Assembly (NCBI GenBank): GCA_944391475.1
Contig: CALXTR010000001.1
Coordinates: forward strand, 1-64,000
Source: an uncultured Alphaproteobacteria bacterium
GTDB lineage: Bacteria; Pseudomonadota; Alphaproteobacteria; RF32; CAG-239
Length of the DNA stretch: 64,000 nucleotides
Direction of reading: 5' to 3'
Shown: piece by piece, positions 29,281 through 36,648 of the stretch
How the letters are laid out: every line of letters begins with the position of its first letter
How positions within the stretch are numbered: position 1 is the stretch's first letter
Notes under the pieces: model-generated
The model's database searches: none
Told to the model about the DNA's origin: nothing
The model's input: the letters and a program-made list of their open reading frames with translations, nothing else
Made by a program: the position numbers and the translations under genes

Positions 29281-29950
29281 AAAACAAACACGCTTTAGCT
29301 AAGCCTAAAAACAACGGGCGCAAAAAATTTGGAGCTTTGCCGGCGGCCCCAAACCGAACAGCGATGCGTGAGAGTTTGCAATCTATCGCCACGCTCATGC
29401 GGTGGTGACCTTGGTCAACCGTATCTTGAACACCAAAACTGCGGCAAAGCATTATCTCTATGGGGTGTCTGTCATCAAAACCATGTTTTTTCATGCTTTG
29501 ATACAGTTCTTCATAAAGTTGGCTGCGCATTGGTTCTGCCAGTTTATTTTTCTTTTTGGTGAAGGTATAAGCATTTTCGCGAGTGCGGAAACTGCGTTCA
29601 ATCTTAAGTCTTCTGATATCAAACGGGTTGGTGTGATAAATGTTGGGAGAAAATGATTTATGTTTGTAGCGCAGAGAACGAATCAGTGGAGACAAAACAT
29701 CAAACCGACTGGTGCGTGAAATAAAAGCAAGCCGTACCGGAATGAAATCTTGTTGGTCGGAGACAGCATGCTCAACCACTTGGCGACCTTTTAGCAAGCT
29801 ATCTGCCTGGTGTTTTTTTTCATCGCCCAATAAAATAACCACTTCATCTTTGAGGGCGAGATCTTGTGACCATGCCGGAGAATCGGTTAAGGTGATTAAA
29901 TCTCTCGGATCTAGGTGGTATATTTCTGATGATAAGCCGATATTATACAT
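29270..29950 (-). CDS. ParB/sulfiredoxin-like domain protein
   Basis: 226 aa. The end carries DDRHPIEIMLCRSFG, then VDQGHHRMSVAIDCKLSRIAVRF, the ParB-type pattern of a specified position followed by G-H-H-R that binds nucleotide in the ParB/Srx fold. The front half has no known motif. AGGAGA lies 8 nt before the ATG on the minus strand. Stand-alone ParB-like proteins of this kind occur near polysaccharide loci; its role is unknown. It overlaps the end of the solenoid gene. Confidence 0.65.
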   Translation of the reverse strand: MYNIGLSSEIYHLDPRDLITLTDSPAWSQDLALKDEVVILLGDEKKHQADSLLKGRQVVEHAVSDQQDFIPVRLAFISRTSRFDVLSPLIRSLRYKHKSFSPNIYHTNPFDIRRLKIERSFRTRENAYTFTKKKNKLAEPMRSQLYEELYQSMKKHGFDDRHPIEIMLCRSFGVQDTVDQGHHRMSVAIDCKLSRIAVRFGAAGKAPNFLRPLFLGLAKACLFFKH

Positions 29951-30031
29951 GAATTAGTTCTCCTGTTCCAGTCAATACTATAAAATCTTGACCTTGGCAA
30001 ACAAAATTTTGTAACAAAAGTGTCATAATTG

Positions 30032-30060
30032 TTGTGATGTATGAAAAAATGTGATATAAT
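30032..30060 (+). promoter_or_regulatory. Sigma70-type promoter
   Basis: TTGTGA, 17-bp spacer, TATAAT, about 40 bp before the gene at 30100. One of the best matches to consensus in the window. Confidence 0.75.
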
Positions 30061-30099
30061 AAGTTATTATATAGGTAAAAGATAGTGGGGAGTTCGGTG

Positions 30100-30618
30100 A
30101 TGACTGAAAATGGTTTCAAGACTATCGGAACTACCTTTGTTGAAGACATTTCGACAGCAAAAAATAGTGACGAATTATTTAGGATATTAAAGGACACTTG
30201 TTGTATTACACTTAAACCCGAGGCCGTGGCCGAAAAGGTGCGGCATTTGGATTTGCCATCAGCCGCAATTGAGTTTAAGGCAACTTTGGCTCGTTTGCAA
30301 ATTGCTGAGCGCAATCGAGTAATCAATAAACAATTGTCTCAAATGGGGGATAAAGAGGCAATGCGTGGATATCTTAAGCGCTATCTGAGACAAGAACGTG
30401 AAATTCCTCAGGTCGCTAACTACACCTATATTGCCATGCATACATTTATGAAGAAAAAATTTGGCAGTGCAGAAGATTTTAAGCAAGGGTTGTTTGAACA
30501 TTTAGTCAAGCCGGTGATGGTAAATCAGTCAGGGCGGACTAATGATAATCTAAAAGTGCCAAATGAGGTCTTGATGCAGAAAAAAGTTCAAGAGCAACGT
30601 ATCTCGGGTTTGTTTTAA
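30100..30618 (+). CDS. Hypothetical protein
   Basis: 172 aa, not recognised. Start at the ATG of MTENGFKT, with GGGGAG 7 nt upstream. The protein is mostly helical and charged, without signal peptide or membrane span (AAIEFKATLARLQIAERNRV; GYLKRYLRQEREIPQVAN); the end is likely disordered. It has its own promoter and terminator, so it is a single-gene unit and probably cytoplasmic. Confidence 0.75.
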   Translation: MTENGFKTIGTTFVEDISTAKNSDELFRILKDTCCITLKPEAVAEKVRHLDLPSAAIEFKATLARLQIAERNRVINKQLSQMGDKEAMRGYLKRYLRQEREIPQVANYTYIAMHTFMKKKFGSAEDFKQGLFEHLVKPVMVNQSGRTNDNLKVPNEVLMQKKVQEQRISGLF

Positions 30619-30640
30619 GTTAGTTTCTCCTTAACTACAA

Positions 30641-30675
30641 AAAAAGTGCCAAGTGACTAAGCTTGGCATTTTTTT
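30641..30675. terminator. Bidirectional terminator
   Basis: AAAAAGTGCCAAG, short loop, CTTGGCATTTTTTT. A-rich on one side and T-rich on the other, so it can serve both the gene at 30100 and the convergent ruvX. Confidence 0.85.
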
Positions 30676-31135
30676 AGTTTGTATATTTCAGAGCATCTAG
30701 AAAGCCTTGCAAAATGTATGATGCGGCGGAAGCATCAAGAACGCCTTTACGCTTTTTGCGTGACATATCGGCCTCTTTAATCAGAAAAGTCTCAACCGCG
30801 CGGCTAGATAAGCGCTCGTCCCAAAAGGCACAGGGTAGGCCGGTCGCCTCAATCAACTTGTCGGCAAATTTGCGTGCGGCAACAGCTGTTTCTCCTTCCT
30901 GTCCATTCATTTGTAACGGCAAGCCAAAAACCATGCCTCCGACCTCTTTTTCAGCAATGATTTTTTGGATTGCGGCAATGTCTTTGGCATAGCTTTGGCG
31001 CTCGATTATACAATGAGGAGTGGCGACCATTTGCAACAAATCGCTTACGGCAACACCTAAGCGCTTTTCTCCGTAGTCAAACCCGATAATGGCCTTATAA
31101 TTCGGGATTTTTTGCTTGAATTCTTTTATATCCAT
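30674..31135 (-). CDS. ruvX: Putative pre-16S rRNA nuclease YqgF/RuvX
   Basis: 153 aa RNase-H-fold protein. Motifs: AIIGFDYGEKRLGVAVSD with the first catalytic Asp, GGMVFGLPLQMNGQEG, and FWDERLSSRAVE; the last acidic residue is in VLDASAA. It trims the 5' end of 16S rRNA precursor in E. coli; the Holliday-junction resolvase name is historical. Length is normal. It is convergent to the gene at 30100. Confidence 0.94.
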   Translation of the reverse strand: MDIKEFKQKIPNYKAIIGFDYGEKRLGVAVSDLLQMVATPHCIIERQSYAKDIAAIQKIIAEKEVGGMVFGLPLQMNGQEGETAVAARKFADKLIEATGLPCAFWDERLSSRAVETFLIKEADMSRKKRKGVLDASAASYILQGFLDALKYTN

Positions 31136-31217
31136 GTCAAACTTTTCGCTAATTGATTTTTAATAATATTAGTATATTATATCCGCAATTAAAAGCTTTT
31201 TTTATGAGGTTATCAAG

Positions 31218-32531
31218 ATGAAGTTGAAGTATTTTCTGGTGTGGGCTTTGATGCTTATCACTACACCGGCTAAGGCCGAATTGGAAATTAATGTGGCGGG
31301 GGCGATGCGCGACCCTATGCCTTTGGCTATGCCGGAGATGATTCATGATGGATTTTTTGTGGGGCAATATGCCGATAAAATCCGCAAAGTGGTAATTGCG
31401 GATTTGGAACGTTCCGGTTTGTTTAAGGTCTTGCCCAAAAACAGCTATATTCAAGAATTTACTTCAATGGATCAAGAGCCGGCGTTTATTGATTGGCGCG
31501 CCATTAATGCTCATGCTTTGGTGCAAAGCTCAGTGCGTGAGCTCGATGATAAAAATCTGCGGGTCGAATTTCGTCTCTGGGATGTACCGGCCGAAACCCA
31601 GATGAAAGGTCAATCTTTTACCACCACCAAAAGCAACTGGCGTCGCGTGGCTCATGTGATTGCCGATGCGATTTATGAGCGCTTAACCGGTGAAAAAGGC
31701 TATTTTGATACCCGCGTGGTTTATGTTTCTGAAACCGGACCTGCAACCAGAAGAGTGAAGCGTTTGGCTATCATGGATCAAGACGGTGAAAACCACAAAT
31801 TCTTGACCTCGGGTGCGGCGATGGCTTTGACACCGCGTTTCTCTCCAAACCTGCAAAAAATTACCTATATGTCTTATTCTGCCGGAGTGCCAAAGGTCTA
31901 TATTTTGGATATTGAAACCGGACGCCAACAACTTATTGGTAATTTCCCTGGTATGACTTTTGCGCCGCGTTTTTCTCCCGATAGCAGCAAACTTTTGCTC
32001 AGCTATGCATCGGGTGGGCAAACCAATATTTTTGAGATGGATTTGAAAAACGGACGCAGCAAACAGCTGACATCGGGTGGTTCGATTAATACTTCACCGA
32101 GCTATTCTCCCGATGGTTCTAAAATTGTGTTCAACTCCGATAGAGGTGGCAATCAGCAGCTCTATATTATGAATGCTGATGGCTCTGATGTGCATCGTAT
32201 CAGCTATAATCCGGGGCGTTATGCCACTCCGGTATGGTCGCCGCGCGGTGACTATATTGCCTTTACCAAAATGGTCAATGGGCAGTTTTGTATTGGGGTG
32301 ATGTATCCGGAGCCGATTGGCGGAATTGACGGTGAGCGTATCCTCTCTTGTGGTTATTTGAAGGAAGGGCCTACTTGGTCGCCTAATGGTCGTGTATTGA
32401 TGTTCTTTGCTCAAGACAGAGCTGGCGGTCCGGTACGTTTGCAGAGTATTGATCTGACGGGCCACAATGAGCGTATAGTAGTGACACCGTCTGACGGGTC
32501 GGATCCGGCATGGTCGCCGCTTCTCCCGTAA
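31218..32531 (+). CDS. tolB: Tol-Pal system protein TolB
   Basis: 437 aa. Signal peptide ([14 protein letters not shown], cut before ELEIN), N-terminal alpha/beta domain, and a six-bladed propeller with repeated SPD/SPN motifs: [78 protein letters not shown]. It is periplasmic and links Pal to TolA during outer-membrane constriction. Pal normally follows; here the next 700 bp contain only repeats, so pal must be elsewhere. The stop codon lies in the left arm of a structured repeat. Confidence 0.96.
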   Translation: MKLKYFLVWALMLITTPAKAELEINVAGAMRDPMPLAMPEMIHDGFFVGQYADKIRKVVIADLERSGLFKVLPKNSYIQEFTSMDQEPAFIDWRAINAHALVQSSVRELDDKNLRVEFRLWDVPAETQMKGQSFTTTKSNWRRVAHVIADAIYERLTGEKGYFDTRVVYVSETGPATRRVKRLAIMDQDGENHKFLTSGAAMALTPRFSPNLQKITYMSYSAGVPKVYILDIETGRQQLIGNFPGMTFAPRFSPDSSKLLLSYASGGQTNIFEMDLKNGRSKQLTSGGSINTSPSYSPDGSKIVFNSDRGGNQQLYIMNADGSDVHRISYNPGRYATPVWSPRGDYIAFTKMVNGQFCIGVMYPEPIGGIDGERILSCGYLKEGPTWSPNGRVLMFFAQDRAGGPVRLQSIDLTGHNERIVVTPSDGSDPAWSPLLP

Positions 32532-32653
32532 AAAGTTTGTATAATGGTCGTCTAATACAGAAAAAATAGTTTTAGCTCAATCACGTATTTCTATATACGC
32601 TCAATCGCTGAAACTATTTTTTCTTATTATACGCCTCATTCTCCAAACTTTTT
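32530..32653 (+). repeat. Nested-palindrome repeat, locus 2 unit a
   Basis: Begins on the tolB stop codon. Outer stem AAAAAGTTTG / CAAACTTTTT, unpaired TATAATGG and CATTCTC as in locus 1, an inner stem AAAAAATAGTTT against AAACTATTTTTT, unpaired TCAATC, and a tip CGTAT-TTCTAT-ATACG. The paired sequences differ from 19020 while the loops match. Confidence 0.85.
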
Positions 32654-32779
32654 AAAAAAGTTCGTCTAGCGGGTGACTAATACAGAAGCCAGAAAAAATA
32701 CTCCAATCGTGTATGTCTTTATACACTCAGTCGTATTTTTTCTGGTTTCTTATTATTCCCCTCACTATACAACCTTTTA
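32654..32779 (+). repeat. Nested-palindrome repeat, locus 2 unit b
   Basis: Directly abuts unit a. Left motif GTCTAGCGGGTGACTAATAC, inner stem CCAGAAAAAATAC / GTATTTTTTCTGG, unpaired TCCAATC and TCAGTC, tip GTGTAT-GTCTTT-ATACAC, right motif TTCTTATTATTCCCCTC. Outer arms pair less well than in unit a. Confidence 0.75.
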
Positions 32780-32980
32780 CTTAAAGTTTGTCTAGCGGTT
32801 TATTAGAGCAGTTTTAGCGGGTCTCGAAAAGTTGATCTCGCAAGCTCGCTCGTCACGTAAGGCTCTGTCTGCGCACGAGGTGCTTGCCAATCGCTAACTA
32901 TCGACTGCACGTATTTCTATATACGCTCAAGCTTTTCTCGCCCTAAAAACTACTCTACTAATTCCACTAGCCGAACTTTA
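32780..32980 (+). repeat. Nested-palindrome repeat, locus 2 unit c with insertion
   Basis: Outer stem AAAGTTTG / CGAACTTT (G-U allowed), left motif GTCTAGCGGTTTATTAGAGC, right motif ACTCTACTAATTCCACTAG. The inner stem is interrupted by about 80 bp of more GC-rich sequence (CTCGCAAGCTCGCTCGTCAC and on) that has no counterpart in the other units. Confidence 0.7.
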
Positions 32981-32997
32981 AGGTGTGCCAGAGTTTA

Positions 32998-33076
32998 GTG
33001 CTCGTCTAGCGGGTGACTAATACAGAAATAATGTCACCCCTCGACTACTTTAGTAGTCGTCAAGGGGGCTTCGAGT
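32998..33076 (+). repeat. Partial palindrome unit and GACTACT hairpin
   Basis: CTCGTCTAGCGGGTGACTAA starts another left motif that is not completed. It runs into a separate hairpin (CGACTACT, loop TT, AGTAGTCG) flanked by CACCCCT and AAGGGGG. A similar GACTACT-type hairpin lies at 49983 (ACGACTA/TTAGTCGT). Confidence 0.5.
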
Positions 33077-33081
33077 TAGTT

Positions 33082-33203
33082 TTTAATAATCGGAAGGTTG
33101 TTTTTTTAGTTAAAAATTCGAAGATCCCTGGACGTTTTTCTCCGAAAAACGAGGGATGACTTTAAATATTGCTAATGCAATCGAGGGATGACCCGTGCGA
33201 CGG
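33082..33203 (+). repeat. REP-like repeat (ATCCCTGGACG type), copy 1
   Basis: TTTAATAATCGGAAGGTTGT, a T tract, AAATTCGAAGATCCCTGGACG-type sequence, then hairpin CGTTTTT/AAAAACG closed by TCCCT/AGGGA, GATGAC, and a second half-unit (GCAATCGAGGGATGAC). A shorter copy lies at 49893. The following 50 bp are relatively GC-rich (GTGCGACGGGTGCGCGGCGG) and hold no gene I can recognise. Confidence 0.7.
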
Positions 33204-33257
33204 GTGCGCGGCGGGTTAGTTGCTTGGCGTTTGTGCCCTGTATCCGCGATGCTATCC

Positions 33258-33518
33258 TTATGCTCGCTGAACTAGTTTTTTCTCAAAACTTATCTTCAAC
33301 TTATAATTATATTTATAAGCCAGTGCATGAAGGGTGGAGATTTGCATATTTTTTAGATATCCATCTTCTAAGTAAAGCAAATGATTGGTGCCGGTATGCA
33401 GTATTTCGGCGGCGGTTTCGGGTGACAAATCTAACTCTAAGCGCATATTGCGGATTTGTTCGCCAATTTCTTTGCGGCATTCCTGCCAAGATTTAATACG
33501 GTTACGATGATGTCCCAT
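33258..33518 (-). CDS. Small XRE-type helix-turn-helix protein, copy 2
   Basis: 86 aa paralogue of the protein at 13481. Shared core: EIGEQIRNMRLELDLSPETA, then LYLEDG, MQISTLHALAYKYNYKL and the tail ISFEKKL. The helix-turn-helix segment and hydrophobic pattern are kept although many surface residues differ, so both copies appear under selection. ATG at 33518 with AAGGGAG upstream. Leader and promoter are the same type as in copy 1. Unlike copy 1 it is not next to priA but between a repeat cluster and glmM, so the cassette is not tied to one neighbourhood. Confidence 0.8.
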   Translation of the reverse strand: MGHHRNRIKSWQECRKEIGEQIRNMRLELDLSPETAAEILHTGTNHLLYLEDGYLKNMQISTLHALAYKYNYKLKISFEKKLVQRA

Positions 33519-33718
33519 GGTTCTAAACTCCCTTTAGGTTTCTAGTTAAAAAGAAACCGCCCTAGCTTTCCTAAGGCGGGGAGTTCGAAACTGTATACAG
33601 AAACAGTCGACCTTCTTCGTTATGCGCAAGACATACTTATACCGGTCGCTCCCCATTCAAGGAGCTTTCTTTCTGTATAAGGAGTTTCGACACTCCACAC
33701 TCGGCTCACCCGAGTGCA
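33519..33718 (-). promoter_or_regulatory. Structured leader RNA of XRE gene, copy 2
   Basis: ~200 nt on the minus strand, same layout as 13745-13943. 5' hairpin GCACTCGG/CCGAGTGT; long stem GGAGT..TCGAAACT with AGTTTCGA..ACTCC and TATACAGAAA with TTTCTGTATA (copy 1 has CACAACT/AGTTGTG and CCAATAGAA/TTCTATTGG in these places); the same internal core with GCTCC..GGAGC and CGACCGGTATAAG; hairpin CCGCCTTAG/CTAGGGCGG; hairpin GGTTTCT/AGAAACC; then AAGGGAG. Paired changes on both sides of the stems argue for a conserved RNA structure. Confidence 0.75.
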
Positions 33719-33723
33719 GCTTA

Positions 33724-33751
33724 AGCTTATCTTATCTCACAAATTTTGCAA
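33724..33751 (-). promoter_or_regulatory. Promoter of XRE leader, copy 2
   Basis: TTGCAA, 16-bp spacer, TAAGCT on the minus strand, the same boxes and spacing as copy 1. Confidence 0.7.
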
Positions 33752-33885
33752 GAATAATTTATCTGAAGATGGGCGCGAAACAAAAAGTAACATTATTTGT
33801 GGCTGATATGGTGATTTGAAGTTGCCTTTTGGATTAATTCTGCCACAATATGCTCATTGATAAATTTTGATGTATGGAGTTTTTT

Positions 33886-35229
33886 ATGGCTGATAAACTT
33901 TTTGGAACTGATGGTGTGCGTGGTGTGGCAAATGTGTTTCCGATGGTGCCCGATTTTGCGATGAAGTTGGCAATGGCTTGCGCAGTTACTATCTGCACTA
34001 ATCATCGTAAAGTGGCAATCGCCAAAGATACCCGAATTTCCGGCGATATGCTCGAGGCGGCGCTGATTGCAGGTTTTACAGCCAGTGGTATTGAAGTGGT
34101 GAGTTTGGGGGTTTTGCCAACACCGGCACTCACTATGCTGACGCCCGAACTCAAAGTTGATATGTCGGTGATGATTACGGCTTCTCACAACCCATACCAT
34201 GACAATGGTATCAAACTCATTGGGGCTGATGGCAACAAACTTTCTGATGCTCAGACCTCGCGAATCGAAACCTTGGTGGCTGAAAATGCCTTTGCTCTTA
34301 ATCCTGATGCACTTGGACGGGTGCAATTTGACAACACTGCGGTTGCGCGTTATGAACAAAAAATCAAATCGCTGTTCCAAGGTTCACCACTCAAAAATAT
34401 GAAAATCGTACTTGATTGCGCCAATGGGGCTTTTGCCGCTTTTGCTCCGGAATTGTTGAGGAGTTTGGGGGCTGAGGTAATTGCAATCGGCAATACTCCT
34501 GATGGGCGCAACATCAACATGGGGTGTGGCTCGACTGCCACCCAGCTGATGCAAGAAACCGTGGTATCAACTAACTCTGATATGGGAATTGCGCTTGATG
34601 GCGACGGCGACCGCATTATTGTTTGTGATGAGAAAGGCAACCGTTTGGACGGTGACCAAATTTTGGCGTTTGTGGCGACCTATTTGCATCAGCATAACCA
34701 GCTTAAAGCTAACAGTGTGGTGGCAACCGTATGGTCAAATCTGGGGTTGGAAAAATATTTGCAGACACTTGGTATCAAATATTTCCGCACTGCGGTAGGG
34801 GAACGTCATGTGACTGAAAAAATGCGCGAAATCGGTTCAAATTTCGGTGGAGAAGAATCCGGCCACATGGTGCAGTTTGATTTTGGCCCAACAGGTGATG
34901 GCTTGGTGACTGGTATCACTATGGCGGCTGGAATTTTGCAATCGGGCAAGAAAATGAGCCAAATTTTTCCGGTGTTTGAAAAGTGTCCTTGCGAGATTAA
35001 AAATCTGCGTTTCCCTAACAAAGATATTATTGCCAAGGTGCTTGATGATGCTATGGTGCAAAAAGTTGTTGACGAATCGGCTCAAATGGCGCAAACTGCC
35101 GGAGGTTCGGTGATTGTGAGAAAATCCGGTACGGAGCCGCTGATTAAGGTACGGGTTGAGGCCGAAAACTCAGATGTGGTAAAACAGGCGGCAGATAAAA
35201 TTATAAACAAAATATCGGAATTTATGTAG
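33886..35229 (+). CDS. glmM: Phosphoglucosamine mutase
   Basis: 447 aa from the ATG at 33886 (GGAG 7 nt upstream). Motifs: KLFGTDGVRGVAN, the phosphoserine loop TASHNPYHDNGIKL near residue 97, the metal loop DGDGDR near 236, sugar-binding GGEESGH, and phosphate-binding RKSGTEPLIKV near 415. It converts glucosamine-6-phosphate to glucosamine-1-phosphate for UDP-GlcNAc synthesis. In many alphaproteobacteria it follows folP/ftsH; here it stands alone after the second XRE cassette. Confidence 0.96.
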   Translation: MADKLFGTDGVRGVANVFPMVPDFAMKLAMACAVTICTNHRKVAIAKDTRISGDMLEAALIAGFTASGIEVVSLGVLPTPALTMLTPELKVDMSVMITASHNPYHDNGIKLIGADGNKLSDAQTSRIETLVAENAFALNPDALGRVQFDNTAVARYEQKIKSLFQGSPLKNMKIVLDCANGAFAAFAPELLRSLGAEVIAIGNTPDGRNINMGCGSTATQLMQETVVSTNSDMGIALDGDGDRIIVCDEKGNRLDGDQILAFVATYLHQHNQLKANSVVATVWSNLGLEKYLQTLGIKYFRTAVGERHVTEKMREIGSNFGGEESGHMVQFDFGPTGDGLVTGITMAAGILQSGKKMSQIFPVFEKCPCEIKNLRFPNKDIIAKVLDDAMVQKVVDESAQMAQTAGGSVIVRKSGTEPLIKVRVEAENSDVVKQAADKIINKISEFM

Positions 35230-35318
35230 AACTGACAATAAGTTGGTAATCTTTTGTTTACTATATGAGTGTATCATATCCAAATGAATAGTTAAATGTT
35301 CTCATTTGGAGTAAGAGA

Positions 35319-35531
35319 ATGGCGAAAACTATGACAACTGAGTTTGATTGGTATAAAAATAAAAATATGAGTGTTAAATTGCGCGGAAGCGCTGCTTTGG
35401 CTGCTTCATATATTAAACCGGTGCAGGTTAGTGCTTTTTCTAAAACACGTTATGTGTGGCCTTCTGCTTTGAATAATGATTCCCGCTATATGACACGCAA
35501 AGTTTTTGGTAAAGAGATGCCCAATGTTTAA
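35319..35531 (+). CDS. Small hypothetical protein
   Basis: 70 aa, not recognised: MAKTMTTEFDWYKNKNM..., basic, with no membrane span and an aromatic middle (SKTRYVWPSALNN). GGAG lies 7 nt before the ATG. An 8-bp hairpin (CCAAATGA at 35280 with TCATTTGG at 35302) takes in the GG of that site, so initiation may be tuned. It overlaps the next gene by 8 bp, which supports both being translated. Confidence 0.55.
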   Translation: MAKTMTTEFDWYKNKNMSVKLRGSAALAASYIKPVQVSAFSKTRYVWPSALNNDSRYMTRKVFGKEMPNV

Positions 35532-35838
35532 AGGTTTGGTGGCGTTTGTTACTTCTGGTGCCTTGCTCAATCCGGTTATCCTGATTGGGGTGGTTATGGG
35601 GGTAATTATGGGCGTGCGCTTGGAGTTTGAGGATTTTATCAATATTTATAAAAGTTCTCATATGTATCTTTTGGCTCTTTGCGTCTCGGCTTTATATAAT
35701 CTGATTTTTAATCGTGTATACAAAGAAAGTGGCCACATTAACTATGGCGCCATATTTGAAAATGTAATTGTGTTTGCGATCAAATTTGTGTTGGCGAACG
35801 TATTTTCTTATCTGTTTATTTATATGATAGGTTTCTAA
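35524..35838 (+). CDS. Small membrane protein
   Basis: 104 aa from the ATG at 35524. Three hydrophobic segments: near residues 3-32 (LVAFVTSGALLNPVILIGVV), 45-62 (MYLLALCVSALYNLIF) and 80-104 (FAIKFVLANVFSYLFIYMIG). Family not recognised. It overlaps the preceding small gene by 8 bp and the minus-strand gene downstream by 4 bp. Confidence 0.6.
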   Translation: MFKGLVAFVTSGALLNPVILIGVVMGVIMGVRLEFEDFINIYKSSHMYLLALCVSALYNLIFNRVYKESGHINYGAIFENVIVFAIKFVLANVFSYLFIYMIGF

Positions 35839-36014
35839 ACGCTGATATCAATGTTTTGACCTAGAGTTTCAGAGGCTGACACAACACGGCTGTTGTCGGT
35901 GTTGAGCAAAATTTCAACCGCGTGTTGCTGCGCCTCAATGTTCGTTTTTATTAACGACATTTGGAGCGATTGCATCGCAAGAGCATATGAGCTTATGGCA
36001 CCTAAATCAGACAC
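35835..36014 (-). CDS. Small YjfB-like putative motility protein
   Basis: 59 aa, starting at a GTG with GGAG 8 nt upstream. The pattern SSYALAMQSLQMSLIKTNIE then QQHAVEILLN resembles the short YjfB motility family (a Gln-rich helix with an LL near the end). No flagellar genes are in the window, so the role is open. The stop overlaps the small membrane protein tail to tail by 4 bp. Confidence 0.55.
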   Translation of the reverse strand: MSDLGAISSYALAMQSLQMSLIKTNIEAQQHAVEILLNTDNSRVVSASETLGQNIDISV

Positions 36015-36113
36015 GGTTCTTCTCCAATGTTTTTACCTTCAACAAAAATGATTATATCACAAAAATCTTAAACTTTCACTAAATTTTTAGTTCAATAAGC
36101 TATAAGTTTACGC

Positions 36114-36142
36114 TTGACAAATGGGTGTGGGCTCAATATGAA
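36114..36142 (+). promoter_or_regulatory. Sigma70-type promoter
   Basis: TTGACA, 17-bp spacer, TATGAA, about 35 bp before the Cys-rich small gene. Same form as the promoter at 9243. Confidence 0.65.
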
Positions 36143-36177
36143 TGAAAGTATTATAGTTGTATTAGAAAGGGTGGAAA

Positions 36178-36483
36178 ATGAAAAAGTTGTTTTATGTGGT
36201 CTTGGTGGTTTTAATTGTGCTGGTTATCGGTAGCTTTGTGAAAACTAATATGGATGCAGCAGAAATTGCCAACGAAGAAGTGATGGATGTGGTGGCTTGT
36301 GATTGTGAAGCTGAGTGCACTTGTGATGCTAGTGATGAAAATTGCACTTGTGCTGCTCAACGTGCTGCTTGCGACTGCGATGCAATTGCTAATGGGGTTA
36401 GCGATGAGATTTTGGCAGAAGAAGTGGTGGAGGAGAATCCTGAAGAAACCAGTCACGAAGATGAAACTATTGTTTCTGAGTAA
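36178..36483 (+). CDS. Small membrane-anchored protein with four CxC motifs
   Basis: 101 aa. N-terminal membrane anchor or signal (residues 4-20, LFYVVLVVLIVLVIGSF). The middle holds eight cysteines in four CxC pairs (C41/43, C47/49, C56/58, C65/67) within a Asp/Glu-rich context, and the end is strongly acidic (EEVVEENPEETSHEDE). AAAGGGTGG precedes the ATG; promoter and terminator frame it as a single gene. The CxC clusters suggest metal binding or disulfide bonds in the periplasm. Family not recognised. Confidence 0.75.
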   Translation: MKKLFYVVLVVLIVLVIGSFVKTNMDAAEIANEEVMDVVACDCEAECTCDASDENCTCAAQRAACDCDAIANGVSDEILAEEVVEENPEETSHEDETIVSE

Positions 36484-36506
36484 TGTGTAAATAACAAAAC
36501 CTAAAG

Positions 36507-36533
36507 AGCCTTACTTGATGTAAGGCTTTTTTT
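36507..36533 (+). terminator. Terminator after Cys-rich gene
   Basis: AGCCTTAC, loop TTGAT, GTAAGGCT, then TTTTTT. Confidence 0.93.
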
Positions 36534-36648
36534 ATAAATATTTAGAAATATTATTTGAACGAAAATCGCCTAAATCTTGATGTTTTTATATTGTTTTTTT
36601 GTGTAAAACGCATATATTAACGCCGAATGATATATGAGGAGAAATAAT

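Noticed and set aside
33622-33819. Plus-strand open frame across the second XRE leader
   Set aside because: Different frame and product from the corresponding region of copy 1, so the conservation is in the RNA and not in a protein.
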